Below are positions 63,481 through 64,000 of a DNA stretch of 64,000 nucleotides, in pieces. A program made the translations under genes and the position numbers. Source of the stretch: Porticoccus sp964276025 (GTDB taxonomy: Bacteria; Pseudomonadota; Gammaproteobacteria; Pseudomonadales; Porticoccaceae); contig CAXYDD010000002.1 in the NCBI GenBank assembly GCA_964276025.1, positions 372,001-436,000 on the forward strand, given 5' to 3'. The notes beneath the pieces were generated by a model. It saw nothing but the letters and a program-made list of their open reading frames with translations. It was not told the origin of the DNA and did not search any database. How positions within the stretch are numbered: the first letter of the stretch is position 1; each line of letters begins with the position of its first letter.

Positions 63481-64000
63481 ATGAGTAAAAATTTACAACT
63501 TTTAGACTGGATGGCTCCTGGAGCAAATATCTCTGCATATATACAGGGAGCCAACGCGATCGCTCTACTCTCTGCTGAGGAAGAGCATTCACTCGCTGAG
63601 GATCTATATTACAATGAGGATCTTGATGCTGCGAGAAGATTAGTTATGTCTCATCTTCGCTTTGTTGTATATATTGCTCGATCTTATAATGGTTACGGTC
63701 TCCCTTTGGGAGATCTTATCCAAGAAGGAAATGTAGGCTTAATGAAAGCAGTTAAGCGTTTTAATCCTGAAAAAAACGTGCGCTTAGTTTCTTATGCGGT
63801 ACATTGGGTTAAAGCTGAAATACATGAGTATGTCCTAAGAAATTGGCGCATAGTTAAAGTTGCCACAACAAAAGCTCAAAGAAAATTATTCTTTAATCTA
63901 CGTGGTGCAAAAAAGAATTTATCGTGGCTAACTAATAGTGAAGCCAAAGCAATAGCTGAGGATCTAGGAGTAGATGTTTCTCAAGTTATGGAAATGGAGA
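63481..64000 (+). CDS. rpoH: RNA polymerase heat-shock sigma factor RpoH (sigma-32), 3' end beyond the window
   Basis: The first 173 codons are visible. They contain LLDWMAPGANISAYI, sigma region 2 (ARRLVMSHLRFVVYIARSYN, GDLIQEGNVGLMKAVKRFNP, VRLVSYAVHWVKAEIHEYVLRNW) and the RpoH box segment QRKLFFNLRGAKK that distinguishes sigma-32 from other sigma-70 proteins. It directly follows ftsYEX as in most gammaproteobacteria and has its own promoter. Confidence 0.97.
   Translation, partial: MSKNLQLLDWMAPGANISAYIQGANAIALLSAEEEHSLAEDLYYNEDLDAARRLVMSHLRFVVYIARSYNGYGLPLGDLIQEGNVGLMKAVKRFNPEKNVRLVSYAVHWVKAEIHEYVLRNWRIVKVATTKAQRKLFFNLRGAKKNLSWLTNSEAKAIAEDLGVDVSQVMEME

Noticed and set aside
1..64000. CRISPR arrays, rRNA or tRNA genes, insertion sequences, prophage
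   Set aside because: No regularly spaced repeats, no rRNA blocks, no T-loop-like tRNA ends and no transposase or integrase proteins were seen in either strand.

Overview
The window is a contiguous, gene-dense, AT-rich stretch of a gammaproteobacterial chromosome. Most blocks follow the gene order known from Pseudomonas and relatives: atpD-atpC-glmU-glmS; def-fmt-rsmB-trkA-trkH next to tsaC-hemF-aroE; coxB-coxA-ctaG-coxC-DUF2909-SURF1-ctaA-ctaB-SCO; znuBC-zur/znuA-polA-engB-cytochrome c4-dsbA; rho-trxA; hemW, rdgB-DUF4426-metW-metX; argB-coaBC-rpmB-rpmG; mutM-coaD-rsmD/ftsY-ftsE-ftsX-rpoH. Several genes usual in these blocks (glmR, dprA, lysM, radC) are absent. Together with the AT richness and short intergenic gaps this suggests a compact, probably marine, uncultivated lineage. 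That placement is an inference; no rRNA or tRNA gene was recognised.

Layout. 1-5165: end of the ATP synthase operon, then UDP-GlcNAc synthesis (glmU, glmS). 5166-8965: an accessory region directly downstream of glmS, a known insertion hotspot. It holds an alternative oxidase gene between two broken gene fragments, a DUF6607 secreted protein, a ferritin-like protein with a potentially structured leader, and an unknown membrane protein. 8966-17663: a WecA-like transferase, ferredoxin-NADP reductase, a cryptochrome/photolyase-family protein, DjlA, HexR with a perfect palindromic operator, UvrD, and an orphan TRAP binding protein. 17685-27505: potassium uptake (trkH, trkA), rsmB, fmt, def, purE, tsaC, hemF, aroE, a gamma-carbonic anhydrase-like protein and YheV.

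27768-36526: a complete caa3-type cytochrome oxidase with copper and haem A assembly factors. 36529-39636: zinc uptake (znuB, znuC, zur, znuA) with two Zur-box palindromes in the divergent promoter region. 39665-44665: polA, a predicted small RNA with its own promoter and terminator in the place where Spot 42 and ErsA lie in other gammaproteobacteria, engB, cytochrome c4 and dsbA. 44785-47797: serine synthesis (serC of the alphaproteobacterial type, serA) and pdxH. 47829-57709, leftward: rho, trxA, hemW, purU, rdgB, DUF4426, metW-metX, slmA, argB, coaBC. 58011-64000: rpmB-rpmG, mutM, coaD, rsmD, ftsYEX and the 5' part of rpoH.

The most unusual part is 5166-8965. The organism has a proton-pumping caa3 oxidase and also a non-pumping quinol oxidase (AOX) that seems to have arrived with pieces of foreign genes. 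The most interesting non-coding signals are the polA-engB small RNA candidate (about 42440-42530), the folded leader before the ferritin-like gene (7627-7730), the HexR palindrome (14218-14236) and the paired Zur boxes (38588-38602 and 38670-38684).
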